Positions 40,888 to 50,178 of a stretch of DNA of 58,792 bases are shown one piece after another. Below the pieces are notes generated by a model. That model made no database searches, was not told the DNA's origin, and worked only from the letters and a program-made list of their open reading frames with translations. Origin of the DNA: Sphaerochaeta sp. Phil3 (GTDB lineage Bacteria; Spirochaetota; Spirochaetia; Sphaerochaetales; Sphaerochaetaceae). The stretch lies in the NCBI GenBank assembly GCA_001940825.1, contig MSGT01000052.1, forward strand, positions 1 to 58,792, given 5' to 3'. The first letter of the stretch is position 1; each line of letters starts with the position of its first letter. A program made the translations under genes and the position numbers.

Positions 40888-41993
40888 GTAGAATAAGAGG
40901 TGTCAATCTTGGCGAGTGGCTTGTGTTGGAGAGATGGATGGATACATCCGTCTTCCGTGGTACGGATGCAAGGGACGAGGACAACCTGTGCCGTCAGTTG
41001 GACGATGGTGCGAAGGCCGAACGCTTCAAGGAGCACAGGGATGGGTTCATAGTGGAGAAGGACTTCGAGTTCATTCGAAGATGTGGACTGGACTCCGTGA
41101 GGCTTCCGATCCCCCATTTCGTCTTTGGGGACGATTCCGCATACTGCACTCCATACGTTGGCTGCTTAGAGTATGTGGACAGATGCTTCGACTGGGCGCA
41201 GAAGTACGGTCTAAGCGTCGTCCTCGACATGCATACAGCCCCGGACTCACAGAACGGCTATGACAACGGTGGCATTTGCGCCGTATGCAAGTGGCGCCAG
41301 AAGCCGCAGAACATAGCCCGTCTCATCGATGTCCTTGCCATGCTTGCGGACAGATACGGCAAAAGGGAGAACTTCCTTGGACTTGAGCTTCTCAACGAAC
41401 CGGCGTCCGAGGAGGTCTGGCAGCGCAACAAACGGTTCTACCAAGCCCATGACAAGGAACGGTCCAAGGGCTCCAGCTCAGTGCCGGTCGAGGTGTTGTT
41501 CGATTTCTACACAAGGGCGTATGAAGAAGTCAGACGCCATATGCCAAGCGACAGGTTTGTCATCCTCCACGATGGATTCAGGCTGAACCTCGTCAAGACG
41601 TTCATAAGGGAATCCGGATTCAAGAACGTGGTTCTGGATACGCATCCCTATCTTGATATGGAGGGGGTTACGGAGACTACGTCCACGCAGAACCATCTCC
41701 ATAGGATACTCTTCGATTGGAAGAACTCCATAGACGAGTGTCAGAAATACGTTCCAATCATGATTGGAGAGTGGTCGCTTCCACACAATATACTTCCTTC
41801 TCTGTCTCCAGAGCAGCGGTATGAATCCTACAGGCTCATGTCCGCCGCACAGCTCATGACGTTCGAGGCCGCATTCGCACATTATTTCTGGTCATACAGA
41901 GTGGAATGCTACGACAAGCTTGGTTGGGATTTCCGTTCATGCGTGGGGCGTGGATGGCTGCCGTCCGATTTCAGAAGTGTGGCTGAGATATAG
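40884..41993 (+). CDS. Glycoside hydrolase family 5 enzyme, exo-beta-1,3-glucanase-like
   Basis: A 369-residue TIM-barrel protein, starting RIRGVNLGEWLVLERWMD, the N-terminus typical of fungal-type exo-1,3-glucanases and their bacterial GH5 relatives. The acid/base is Glu172 in LLNEPAS and the nucleophile Glu296 in PIMIGEWSLP. The His-Ala of LDMHTAPDSQNGYDN and a late HYFWSYRVE are also usual. No signal peptide, so intracellular. The ATGA start overlaps the GH30 stop, and the next gene follows after 43 nt. Confidence 0.9.
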   Translation: MSRIRGVNLGEWLVLERWMDTSVFRGTDARDEDNLCRQLDDGAKAERFKEHRDGFIVEKDFEFIRRCGLDSVRLPIPHFVFGDDSAYCTPYVGCLEYVDRCFDWAQKYGLSVVLDMHTAPDSQNGYDNGGICAVCKWRQKPQNIARLIDVLAMLADRYGKRENFLGLELLNEPASEEVWQRNKRFYQAHDKERSKGSSSVPVEVLFDFYTRAYEEVRRHMPSDRFVILHDGFRLNLVKTFIRESGFKNVVLDTHPYLDMEGVTETTSTQNHLHRILFDWKNSIDECQKYVPIMIGEWSLPHNILPSLSPEQRYESYRLMSAAQLMTFEAAFAHYFWSYRVECYDKLGWDFRSCVGRGWLPSDFRSVAEI

Positions 41994-42036
41994 CCTTTGG
42001 TTCCGCTCATCGAACCATGCATGATTGGAGGTTCCA

Positions 42037-43803
42037 ATGAAACATCCCAGATTGGATTTCGCAAGGGATAGGTTCCAGGTGCTCGACGGCCTCTGGGACT
42101 TCGAATTCGATGATTCCAACGAAGGCCTTGCATCCAAATGGTATGAAGACCATGCCTTCGAGAACAGGATAAACGTACCCTATGTCCCTCAATGTAGGAA
42201 GTCCATGGTGGAGGATGCATCGTACCATCCAATCATGTGGTATGCAACATCCTTTGAGACCCCGTTCGACAACGCCTACATCGTTTTCGGTGCGGTGGAC
42301 TTCAAATGCTCCGTGTTCGTCAATGGGATGCACGTAGGCGACCATGAAGGCGGATATCTTCCTTTCTCTCTGCACATGGCGCCGTTTCTGAATGGGATCG
42401 GCTGTATGAACAGACTGGTCGTAAGGGTGGAGGATAGGAACGATGAGTCCCAACTCAGGGGAAAACAGTACTGGAGGGACCTTCCAGATAGATGCTGGTA
42501 CATCCCATCCTCAGGGATATGGCAGAGCGTGTACCTGGAGGAACGTCCTGGGACCTACATCGAGAACATACTCTGTACTCCGGACATAGACAGTTCCATG
42601 GTACATGTCAGAGCCGTATTCAATGTTCGTTTCAGCGGTTCCATTGGTTTTTCCGTATCGAAGGATGGAGCGGAGGTCGTATTCGCCTCAATATGCAGTT
42701 CGGGAAGGGAGGTTTCCGTCTGCGTCCCGATTCCAGTCGGCGATGAGGTCGATGAAACCAACTATTGGAGTCCTGAAAACCCCGTTCTGTTCAGACTTGA
42801 TGCCACGATATTCGGAGATGGGCCATGCGATCATGTATCCACATATTTCGGGATGCGGAAGATCGATGTCATCGATGGAAGGGTCTTTCTGAACAACAAG
42901 CCATATTTCCAGCGTCTTGTACTTGACCAAGGCTACTTTCCTCAAGGTCTTCTGACCGGAACCGAATCTGAGTTCGAGCACGACATACGACTCATAAAGG
43001 ACCTTGGCTTCAACGGAGTGAGGATGCATCAGAAGATAGAGAACCCTTTGTTCCTCCATTTGGCTGACAAGCTCGGACTGCTTGTCTGGGACGAAGTCCC
43101 AAGCGGCTACAGCTTCGATTCGTTCGAAAGGAAGCAGCTCTATGAAACGATGCAAGGTCTGATCGAAAGGGACTTCAACCATCCCTGCGTGGTGTGTTGG
43201 GTTCCGTTGAACGAATCCTGGGGTGTCCGCAAGATATGCGCATCCAAGGAGGTTCAGAGCTTTGCGGTGAGTCTCTACCATATGGTGAAGGCTCTGGATC
43301 CAACACGGCTGGTCAGTACGAACGACGGATGGGAGCAGGTGGAGTCCGACATATGTGCCGTCCATGACTACGCAAAGGACGCCGCTGTACTTTTGGGACG
43401 ATGGAACGGAGAATCCGTACCACTGGCTTGTCCAGAGAGGAAGACGTATGCAAACGGCTTTGAATATGAAAATAAGCCAGTATTCATTACCGAGTTCGGA
43501 GGTGTAGCGCTGAAGAACCTCTGTGGTGCCGACTCCGAACCAATCTCGGAACCGGACGGCGATGCCGGCAAGGCTTGCACAACTGTGGAAGGATGGGGAT
43601 ACGAGGGTGTCGAATCCAATGTGGAAGGCTTGCTTTCCAGAGTCGGAGGCCTTGTGTCGGCTGTTCTTTCGCTTCCACGTGTGAACGGCTATTGCTATAC
43701 GCAGTTCACCGACGTATTCCAGGAGATAAACGGACTCATGGACATCGAAAGACGTCCAAAAGCGGCCATATCCAGTCTGAATAATATATTCAGTGTACAT
43801 TAG
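42037..43803 (+). CDS. Glycoside hydrolase family 2 enzyme
   Basis: A 588-residue GH2 enzyme with an N-terminal sugar-binding beta-sandwich (about 1-170), an immunoglobulin-like domain, and a TIM barrel. The acid/base is Glu393 in WVPLNESWG and the nucleophile Glu486 in FITEFGGVAL. The barrel start PYFQRLVLDQGYFPQGLLTG is that of beta-galactosidase/beta-glucuronidase-like members of the family. No signal peptide. GGAGG is 5 nt upstream of the ATG. Last gene of the LacI-controlled locus; the specific sugar is unknown, and a beta-glucosidase role is a guess from neighbours. Confidence 0.88.
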   Translation: MKHPRLDFARDRFQVLDGLWDFEFDDSNEGLASKWYEDHAFENRINVPYVPQCRKSMVEDASYHPIMWYATSFETPFDNAYIVFGAVDFKCSVFVNGMHVGDHEGGYLPFSLHMAPFLNGIGCMNRLVVRVEDRNDESQLRGKQYWRDLPDRCWYIPSSGIWQSVYLEERPGTYIENILCTPDIDSSMVHVRAVFNVRFSGSIGFSVSKDGAEVVFASICSSGREVSVCVPIPVGDEVDETNYWSPENPVLFRLDATIFGDGPCDHVSTYFGMRKIDVIDGRVFLNNKPYFQRLVLDQGYFPQGLLTGTESEFEHDIRLIKDLGFNGVRMHQKIENPLFLHLADKLGLLVWDEVPSGYSFDSFERKQLYETMQGLIERDFNHPCVVCWVPLNESWGVRKICASKEVQSFAVSLYHMVKALDPTRLVSTNDGWEQVESDICAVHDYAKDAAVLLGRWNGESVPLACPERKTYANGFEYENKPVFITEFGGVALKNLCGADSEPISEPDGDAGKACTTVEGWGYEGVESNVEGLLSRVGGLVSAVLSLPRVNGYCYTQFTDVFQEINGLMDIERRPKAAISSLNNIFSVH

Positions 43804-43901
43804 CGCCCCTTCTTGTTGAAAGAAGACCTCTTTTCTAGTAAAACATATACAATGGCATTGCGCTGCGGTACTGCAAGACATGCATGCCATTGGAGTTTTC
43901 T

Positions 43902-45380
43902 ATGGAAGTTAGAGTAAGATATGCACCGTCCCCAACGGGACTTCAGCACATAGGCGGCGTAAGGACCGCTCTGTTCAACTATTTCTTCGCAAAGTCAAGC
44001 GGGGGTAAGTTCATACTCAGAGTAGAGGACACAGACCGCGAACGCTACAGCGACGAGTCCCTTCAGGATTTGTATGACACGCTTGATTGGCTTGGCGTGA
44101 AGTGGGACGAAGGCCCTGTTGTAGGCGGTCCCTATGGTCCATACATCCAAAGCGAAAGGACCGCAATCTATCAGGAGTATGCAAAGAAGCTCGTTGACAT
44201 GGGAAAGGCCTACTACTGCTACTGTACATCTGAAAGGCTCGAACGGCTTAGAGAAAAGCAGATTGCAGAGAAAAGTCCCGTTCAGGGATACGACGGCCAT
44301 TGTCGCGACCTCACGGACGAGCAGAGAAAGGAGCTCGAGGCCCAAGGATTCAAGCCTGTCATAAGACTCAAAGTCCCAAGGGAAGGAAGCACCACGTTCC
44401 ACGATGTCCTCATGGGCGACATAACAAGGGAGAACAAGGACGTAAGCCCTGATCCTGTACTCCTCAAGAGCGACGGCTTCCCCACATACCATCTAGCCAA
44501 CGTCATCGACGACCACCTCATGGGCATAACCCACATAATGCGCGCCCAGGAGTGGATACCGTCGGGACCGCTGCACGTCCTGCTCTACGAAGCATTCGGC
44601 TGGGAGGTCCCTACGTACTGCCATCTTCCAATGGTCATGGGAAGCGACGGCCACAAGCTCTCCAAGCGCCACGGCTCCACAAGCGTGCGCGACTTCAGAG
44701 CCAAGGGCTACCTGCCGGAGGCGCTGCTGAACTATGTGAGCCTCGTAGGTTGGTCCTACGACGGAGAGAAGGAGTTCTTCACAAGGGAGGAGCTTGAGAA
44801 GTGCTTCTCTCTGGAGAAGATAAACAAGGCCCCCGGCGTCTTCGACTATCAGAAGCTCGACTGGTTCAACGCACAGTACATAAGGCAGAAGTCCGACAAG
44901 GAGCTTGCAGACCTCCTCTTGCCTTACCTCAAGGCCGCCGGCCGCCTCGACGACAAGGACTACGACAGACTCCTTGCCTTCGTACCCGGCGTGAGGGACA
45001 GACTCACACTGCTGTCCGACATCGTCCCCATGACTGACTTCCTTGAGGACCATGGCGAGCCTGACGCAGCCATCCTCATTCCAAAGAAGATGGACGCCGC
45101 TTCGTCGCTTTCATCCCTCAAGGCTGTATATGAACTTGTGAAGGACGACTTGGCAAAAGGAAGAACGGACGACGAACTTCAGAATGACCTGTGCGAGCTT
45201 GCACAGGGACTTGGAATCAAGAACGCCGGAGTATTCAATCCTCTGCGTGCAGCGGTGACTGGACTTCAGGTTAGCCCACCGCCGTTCAGCTGCATCCATC
45301 TCCTTGGTGAAGAGGAGTCGTACAGACGTATAGAACGTGCAATAGAAGTTTTGGAAAGAGAGGTAGAGAAGAATGTCTGA
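43902..45380 (+). CDS. gltX: Glutamyl-tRNA synthetase
   Basis: A 492-residue class I synthetase charging tRNA(Glu). It has the N-terminal VRYAPSPTGLQHIGGVRTALFN with an HIGG variant of HIGH, and KLSKRHGS of the KMSKS loop. The C-terminal helical anticodon domain is complete. The full length argues for discriminating or non-discriminating GluRS rather than the short GluQ enzyme. Start ATG has TTGGAG 6 nt upstream. First of a three-gene synthetase operon, overlapping glyS by 8 nt. Confidence 0.97.
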   Translation: MEVRVRYAPSPTGLQHIGGVRTALFNYFFAKSSGGKFILRVEDTDRERYSDESLQDLYDTLDWLGVKWDEGPVVGGPYGPYIQSERTAIYQEYAKKLVDMGKAYYCYCTSERLERLREKQIAEKSPVQGYDGHCRDLTDEQRKELEAQGFKPVIRLKVPREGSTTFHDVLMGDITRENKDVSPDPVLLKSDGFPTYHLANVIDDHLMGITHIMRAQEWIPSGPLHVLLYEAFGWEVPTYCHLPMVMGSDGHKLSKRHGSTSVRDFRAKGYLPEALLNYVSLVGWSYDGEKEFFTREELEKCFSLEKINKAPGVFDYQKLDWFNAQYIRQKSDKELADLLLPYLKAAGRLDDKDYDRLLAFVPGVRDRLTLLSDIVPMTDFLEDHGEPDAAILIPKKMDAASSLSSLKAVYELVKDDLAKGRTDDELQNDLCELAQGLGIKNAGVFNPLRAAVTGLQVSPPPFSCIHLLGEEESYRRIERAIEVLEREVEKNV

Positions 45381-46701
45381 AGTAACAATGGACAAGATAG
45401 TTTCGCTTTGCAGAAGAAGAGGATTCATATTCCAGAGCAGTGAGATCTACGGAGGCCTCAACGGCGCCTACGACTATGGTCCACTTGGAGTACAGCTCAA
45501 GAACAACATAAGGGATCTGTGGTGGAAGGAGATGACCCAGCTCCATGACAGCATCGTTGGACTTGATGCTTCCATTCTCATGCACCCAAGGGTATGGGAG
45601 GCAAGCGGACACGTGAGCAACTTCACTGACCCAATGGTTGACTGCAAGCAGTGCAAGAGCCGCTTCAGAGCGGATCAGGTAGACCTCAACGGGCCATGCC
45701 CGGTGTGTGGAAGCAAGGGTACGTTCACAGCGCCAAGGAACTTCAACCTCATGTTCGCCACCCACATTGGACCTGATGTGGATGCAGCATCCACAATCTA
45801 TCTCAGACCTGAGACAGCACAGGGAATCTACACTGAGTTCAAGAACGTCGTACAGTCCTCCCGTGTGAAGATTCCATTTGGAATCGCACAGGTTGGAAAG
45901 AGCTTCAGAAACGAGATTACGACCAAGAACTTCATATTCCGTTCCTGTGAGTTCGAGCAGATGGAGATGCAGTTCTTCTGCAAGCCAGGTACGGACGAGA
46001 AGTGGTTCCCGTACTGGAGGGAGCAGAGGATGAACTTCTACATCAACAAGCTTGGAATCATCCCCGAGCACCTCAGATGGCACCAGCACGGACCGGATGA
46101 GCTTGCCTTCTATGCAAAGGATGCCTATGACATCCAGTTCCTCTTCCCAATGGGATGGCAGGAGCTTGAAGGCATCCACAGCAGAACGGACTACGACCTC
46201 ACCCAGCACCAGAAGTTCTCAGGCAAGGACCTCACGTACCTTGATCCGGAGACCAACGAGAAGTACATACCTTATGTCGTGGAGACATCGGCTGGCCTTA
46301 CGAGAAACGTCCTCATGGCTCTTTCAGATGCATATGACGAAGAGCAGCTTGAAGACGGCGATGTCAGGACCGTCCTTCACTTCCACCCAAGCGTGGCACC
46401 TATCACTGTTGCAGTCCTTCCACTTGTCAAGAAGGACGGCATAGGAGAGTATGCCGACAAGCTTGAGCATGAGCTCAGAGAGGACTTCGCAACGTTCTTC
46501 GACCAGAGCGGAGCCATTGGCCGCCGCTACAGAAGAATGGACGAGATTGGAACCCCTTACTGCGTGACCGTTGACTATGACACTCTCAAGGACCACACCG
46601 TTACGCTCAGGTTCCGCGACTCCATGCAGCAGGTAAGAGTCCCAGTCAGCGAACTTGTTTCTGAAATCAGAAAAGCGACCAAGGAATACAAGAGGGTATG
46701 A
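45373..46701 (+). CDS. glyS: Glycyl-tRNA synthetase, dimeric type
   Basis: A 442-residue class II synthetase of the alpha-2 (eukaryote/archaea-like) type rather than the alpha2-beta2 form. Motif 1 region RRRGFIFQSSEIYGGLNGAYDYGPLG, the zinc-type VDCKQCKSRFRADQ ... CPVCG, motif 2 GIAQVGKSFRNE and the late EFEQMEMQFF are clear. It overlaps both gltX and tyrS, so the three are translationally coupled. Confidence 0.96.
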   Translation: MSEVTMDKIVSLCRRRGFIFQSSEIYGGLNGAYDYGPLGVQLKNNIRDLWWKEMTQLHDSIVGLDASILMHPRVWEASGHVSNFTDPMVDCKQCKSRFRADQVDLNGPCPVCGSKGTFTAPRNFNLMFATHIGPDVDAASTIYLRPETAQGIYTEFKNVVQSSRVKIPFGIAQVGKSFRNEITTKNFIFRSCEFEQMEMQFFCKPGTDEKWFPYWREQRMNFYINKLGIIPEHLRWHQHGPDELAFYAKDAYDIQFLFPMGWQELEGIHSRTDYDLTQHQKFSGKDLTYLDPETNEKYIPYVVETSAGLTRNVLMALSDAYDEEQLEDGDVRTVLHFHPSVAPITVAVLPLVKKDGIGEYADKLEHELREDFATFFDQSGAIGRRYRRMDEIGTPYCVTVDYDTLKDHTVTLRFRDSMQQVRVPVSELVSEIRKATKEYKRV

Positions 46702-47936
46702 GCATGAACAAAGCGTTACAGGTACTCGTAGACAGAGGCTTCGTGAAGGACTGCACCAATCTGAACGGCCTGTCAGACCTCATGGACAAGGGCCCCGTCA
46801 CGTTCTACTGCGGCACGGATCCAACGGGTCCTTCCCTGCACGTAGGACATATCGTCCCGTTCTTCGCAATGCACCACCTTCAGGAACATGGTCATAGACC
46901 GATAGCCTTGGTAGGCGGCGGTACGGGTCTCATTGGAGACCCATCCGGCAAGACGGAGATGCGCAAGATACTTCCTCCCGAGCAAATAGACGCCAATGCC
47001 AAAAACATTGCAAAGCAGCTTGCAAAGGTCGTGAACTTCGACGAAGTCCCTCCTGCAGGCTACGGCAAGGGCATGATAGTGAACAACGCAGACTGGCTCG
47101 TTGGGCTCAACTACATCGAATTCCTCAGAGATGTAGGCAAGTACTTCTCTGTAAACAGGATGCTTACGTTCGAAGGCGTCAAGCAGAGACTTGAGAGAGG
47201 GCTTTCATTCATAGAGTTCAACTATCAGCTCCTTCAGTCCTACGACTACTACATGCTTTACAAGAACTACGGCAACATGCTCCAGATAGGAGGCGCCGAC
47301 CAGTGGGGCAACATAGTGGCTGGAATAGACCTTATCCAAAGGATGGGTGGCCCAGAGTGCTATGGACTTACGTTCAACCTCATCATGAGGGCTGACGGCA
47401 AGAAGATGGGAAAGAGCGAGCAGGGGGCTGTGTTCCTTGATCCTACGCTCTACACTCCATACAACTTCTACCAGTACTGGAGGAACATAGCAGATGCCGA
47501 TGTCATCAAGTTCATGAAGCTCTTTACGTTCATGAGCCTTGACGAGATTGCAACGTATGACGATCCTGCAAGGAACATCAACGATGCAAAGGCAAAGCTT
47601 GCATACGAGATCACAAAGATCATCCATGGTGAGGAAGAGGCTGAAAAGGCAGTTGCAGCCGCAAAGGCAGCTTTTGGAAACGGCGGCGACCGCAGTGCAA
47701 TGCCAACGGTCAACGTGGCGTTTGGTGAAGGCAAGGGTGTCATAGACCTGTTCTTCGAAGCCGGCCTTGGTTCCACCAAGAGCGATATAAGAAGGCTTGT
47801 GGAAGGCGGTGGATGCTTTGTCAACGACAACAAGATCACAGACGTCAAGGCCGTCATCACGAAGGACGACGCCAAGGACGGCGAGATGATTCTAAGAGCT
47901 GGAAAGAAGCGCATAATGAGGGTCGTCGTAGAATAG
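46698..47936 (+). CDS. tyrS: Tyrosyl-tRNA synthetase
   Basis: A 412-residue class I synthetase. The HIGH motif reads HVGH in GTDPTGPSLHVGH, the KMSKS motif KKMGKSEQGA, and the C-terminus carries an S4 RNA-binding domain (STKSDIRRLVEGGGCFVNDNKITD). The motifs place it with the TyrZ-like bacterial group. Start at 46698 overlaps the glyS stop; a second ATG at 46704 is possible. Last gene of the operon. Confidence 0.96.
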   Translation: MSMNKALQVLVDRGFVKDCTNLNGLSDLMDKGPVTFYCGTDPTGPSLHVGHIVPFFAMHHLQEHGHRPIALVGGGTGLIGDPSGKTEMRKILPPEQIDANAKNIAKQLAKVVNFDEVPPAGYGKGMIVNNADWLVGLNYIEFLRDVGKYFSVNRMLTFEGVKQRLERGLSFIEFNYQLLQSYDYYMLYKNYGNMLQIGGADQWGNIVAGIDLIQRMGGPECYGLTFNLIMRADGKKMGKSEQGAVFLDPTLYTPYNFYQYWRNIADADVIKFMKLFTFMSLDEIATYDDPARNINDAKAKLAYEITKIIHGEEEAEKAVAAAKAAFGNGGDRSAMPTVNVAFGEGKGVIDLFFEAGLGSTKSDIRRLVEGGGCFVNDNKITDVKAVITKDDAKDGEMILRAGKKRIMRVVVE

Positions 47937-47994
47937 ACGGACTTCCCAAGGCTTTCGTTGGAGTACCGGATGCAAATGGCTGTCCAAACGTTGT

Positions 47995-48681
47995 TCAGCC
48001 TATGAGCGTCCGGTATATTTTTGCCTGAATGGTGGCCGTATTCTCCAATGTGCGCTCGTTTCTTGGAATTCCTATGTGAAATGAGCCGTCGATCTTCATT
48101 GGTTTTCCTGAGAGACACACTATGGTGTCTGCAACAAGGCAGGCCTCGGTTATGTCGTGTGTAACCCAAAGCACGGTTCTTCCATCCTGCTTCCATAGCT
48201 CTACGAAGACCTTGAGAAGATCCGACTTCAACTTGGTGTCAAGGTTCTGAAAGGGTTCGTCCATAAGTAGCAGTTTCGATGGATATGAGAAGGCCCGTGC
48301 CATGGAGACCCTTTGCCTCATCCCTCCTGAAAGCTCACCCGGATATTTTTCCAAGCTGTCTTCAAGTCCTACGGCATTGAGCATCTTCCTCGCTGCCGCA
48401 GCATCTCCTTCCAGCACCAATGCAACGTTCTCAAGCGCCGTCAGCCACGGCAGGAGCCTTGGTTCCTGGAAAAGATAGCTTATACTTCCATTCTCATCTG
48501 CATCCCGTGCAATTGTCCCAGAGTCAGGGGGGAGCATCCCTGCAATGATGTTGAGAAGGGTCGTCTTTCCACATCCTGACGGCCCTATCAGACACGTTAT
48601 CCCATGAGGCTGCACATCAAGGGAAAAGCTTTTCATTACGGAGTTGGATCCAAAGGCTTTGCCGAGGTTTTCTATCTTCAT
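47995..48681 (-). CDS. ABC transporter ATPase, NitT/TauT type
   Basis: A 228-residue ATPase with Walker A GPSGCGKTT, signature LSGGMRQRVSMARAF, Walker B LLLMDEPFQNLD and the H-loop VTHDITEA. It belongs to the nitrate/sulfonate/thiamine-precursor group (SsuB/TauB/ThiZ-like). The ATG overlaps the permease stop. The substrate is unknown. It forms a set with the permease upstream and the binding protein at 50179-51108. Confidence 0.92.
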   Translation of the reverse strand: MKIENLGKAFGSNSVMKSFSLDVQPHGITCLIGPSGCGKTTLLNIIAGMLPPDSGTIARDADENGSISYLFQEPRLLPWLTALENVALVLEGDAAAARKMLNAVGLEDSLEKYPGELSGGMRQRVSMARAFSYPSKLLLMDEPFQNLDTKLKSDLLKVFVELWKQDGRTVLWVTHDITEACLVADTIVCLSGKPMKIDGSFHIGIPRNERTLENTATIQAKIYRTLIG

Positions 48682-49445
48682 CTCAGTGGACTCCTCTTTG
48701 AGATCCTTCCAATAAGGAGATCGAAGGTTGCGTCTCCAAGGGCTGTGAGTAGAACCGCCACTATGGTCCATGCCAGGACTACGTTGGTTTCAAGCTGGAT
48801 CTGGGCAAGCTGCAGTGAGCGCCCTATTCCATACTTTGGCAGTACTATCACCTCAGCGGCTATCACGACCTTCCATATCATCGAAAGGGTTTGGCGTGCT
48901 CCCGTGAGGATCTGCGGCATCATGGAGGGGATGATCAGGTATTTCAACCTGCGATGGCCTTTGATGCCGTATACCGTACACATCTGCCAAAGTTTTTCAT
49001 CTATGTTTGAGTATGCGTCCATCGTTTGCACGAACATGACAGGAAACGCCATGAGAAATGCGCTGAATACAGGTACATCTGAGGTCCCAAGCCAAATGAA
49101 TGCAAGAAGTATCACGCTCATGACTGGAGTAGCCTTGAAGAGCGCCACAAGAGGGGCTATGGCTCTTCTGAATGCAATGAACCTTCCTGCAAGGATTCCG
49201 CACAATGTTCCGCACAGCGTTATGAGTACGAAGCTGTACAGTAATCTAAGCATAGTACCACCAACATTGGAGAGGAACGCCTTGGAGCCAAGCAGCCCAA
49301 TGGTCGCCCTGAGCACTTCGTCTGGAGCTGGAAGGATTATTGGTGCATCCAATGCAACTGCGGCAATCCACCATACGAGCATGATTGCAAGGCACGAAAC
49401 GACGGAAACATATCCATATCTAGTTCTTCGTCCTTCGTGGTTCAT
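48678..49445 (-). CDS. ABC transporter permease, NitT/TauT type
   Basis: A 255-residue permease with about six helices and the EAA-type segment GIKGHRRLKYLIIPSMMPQILTGAR before the last pair. Layout fits the SsuC/TauC/ThiX group. Overlaps the ATPase start; the mntP gene lies 60 nt upstream on the same strand. Confidence 0.92.
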   Translation of the reverse strand: MNHEGRRTRYGYVSVVSCLAIMLVWWIAAVALDAPIILPAPDEVLRATIGLLGSKAFLSNVGGTMLRLLYSFVLITLCGTLCGILAGRFIAFRRAIAPLVALFKATPVMSVILLAFIWLGTSDVPVFSAFLMAFPVMFVQTMDAYSNIDEKLWQMCTVYGIKGHRRLKYLIIPSMMPQILTGARQTLSMIWKVVIAAEVIVLPKYGIGRSLQLAQIQLETNVVLAWTIVAVLLTALGDATFDLLIGRISKRSPLR

Positions 49446-49505
49446 TGAATCTCCTTGGTGGCTGTCTCAGGGACATCGGTCTATGATATCGGTCTGCACC
49501 AATGC

Positions 49506-50096
49506 CTACAGTATACCACCAAGTAGTATCTCTATGCCAATGCCTACGAGTATGATGCCTCCAAGAATCGTGGCCTTTTGGGCAAGTTTGGTGCCAAAGC
49601 GTTTGCCTCTGACGACTCCGGCTATGCAGATTCCAAACGTTATGGCCCCAATTATGAAGGATGCAACCAGCGCTGTCTGGATATCGTACTGCTCAATCGT
49701 GAATCCCACGGAGAGGGCGTCTATTGATGTCCCGACCCCTTGGATGAACAGTTTCTTGAAGGAAAGAACCTTTACGTTGCCGTCTTCGTCCTTGGTTTCG
49801 CCCTTCACACCTTCGACTATCATTTCGATTCCAATCCACATGAGGACTGCAAATCCAATCCATGGGATGAACTTCTCGAACTTCTTGAAGTACTCCACAA
49901 TCGTGTGGATGCATATCCATCCTGTCATTGGCATTACGAACTGGAAGACTGCGAACGTCCCTGCTATGAGACTCATTCTGTCAAACTCCATTTTGGGTTC
50001 TCTAAGTCCATTTGCAAGGGAGACGGAGAATGCATCCATCGCCAGCCCTATGCCAAGAAGGCAGGTGTTCAGAAAAAAGACGAAGCTGAATTGCAT
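49506..50096 (-). CDS. mntP: Manganese efflux pump MntP
   Basis: A 196-residue membrane protein of the MntP (YebN/DUF204) family with two three-helix repeats. Key Asp residues are in GLAMDAFSVSLANGL and GVGTSIDALSVGFT, which form the Mn(II) site. It exports excess manganese. It stands between the binding-protein and permease genes of one ABC transporter, all on the same strand. A palindrome over its own -35 box and a -10 box 9 nt before the ATG suggest separate metal-dependent control. I looked for the yybP-ykoY leader and did not find it. Confidence 0.93.
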   Translation of the reverse strand: MQFSFVFFLNTCLLGIGLAMDAFSVSLANGLREPKMEFDRMSLIAGTFAVFQFVMPMTGWICIHTIVEYFKKFEKFIPWIGFAVLMWIGIEMIVEGVKGETKDEDGNVKVLSFKKLFIQGVGTSIDALSVGFTIEQYDIQTALVASFIIGAITFGICIAGVVRGKRFGTKLAQKATILGGIILVGIGIEILLGGIL

Positions 50097-50105
50097 AATG
50101 ACGCA

Positions 50106-50141
50106 ATCATACTCCAAAACAAGGGCTTTTGTTAACAAAAG
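50106..50141 (-). promoter_or_regulatory. mntP promoter with palindromic operator
   Basis: On the minus strand TTAACA (50130-50135) and TATGAT (50106-50111) are 18 nt apart, and the ATG follows 9 nt after the -10 box. The 16-bp perfect palindrome CTTTTGTTAACAAAAG (50126-50141) covers the -35 box, fitting a dimeric metal-responsive regulator such as MntR or a Fur-family protein. Confidence 0.6.
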
Positions 50142-50178
50142 TTAGAGGGCTCTTACTTGTTGTGGCCTCACAGGATTG

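Noticed and set aside
42688-43890. A 400-codon minus-strand open frame opposite the GH2 gene
   Set aside because: Shadow of a strongly conserved coding sequence; no motif and no ribosome binding site.
48604-50145. A 513-codon plus-strand open frame opposite the ABC permease and mntP
   Set aside because: It is antisense to clear minus-strand genes with family motifs; its translation is low in complexity (Met/Ser/Pro rich), as expected for the complement of membrane-protein genes.
50097-50178. yybP-ykoY manganese riboswitch before mntP
   Set aside because: The gap to the upstream gene is only about 80 nt, lacks the conserved yybP-ykoY sequence blocks, and the likely -10 box lies 9 nt before the start codon.
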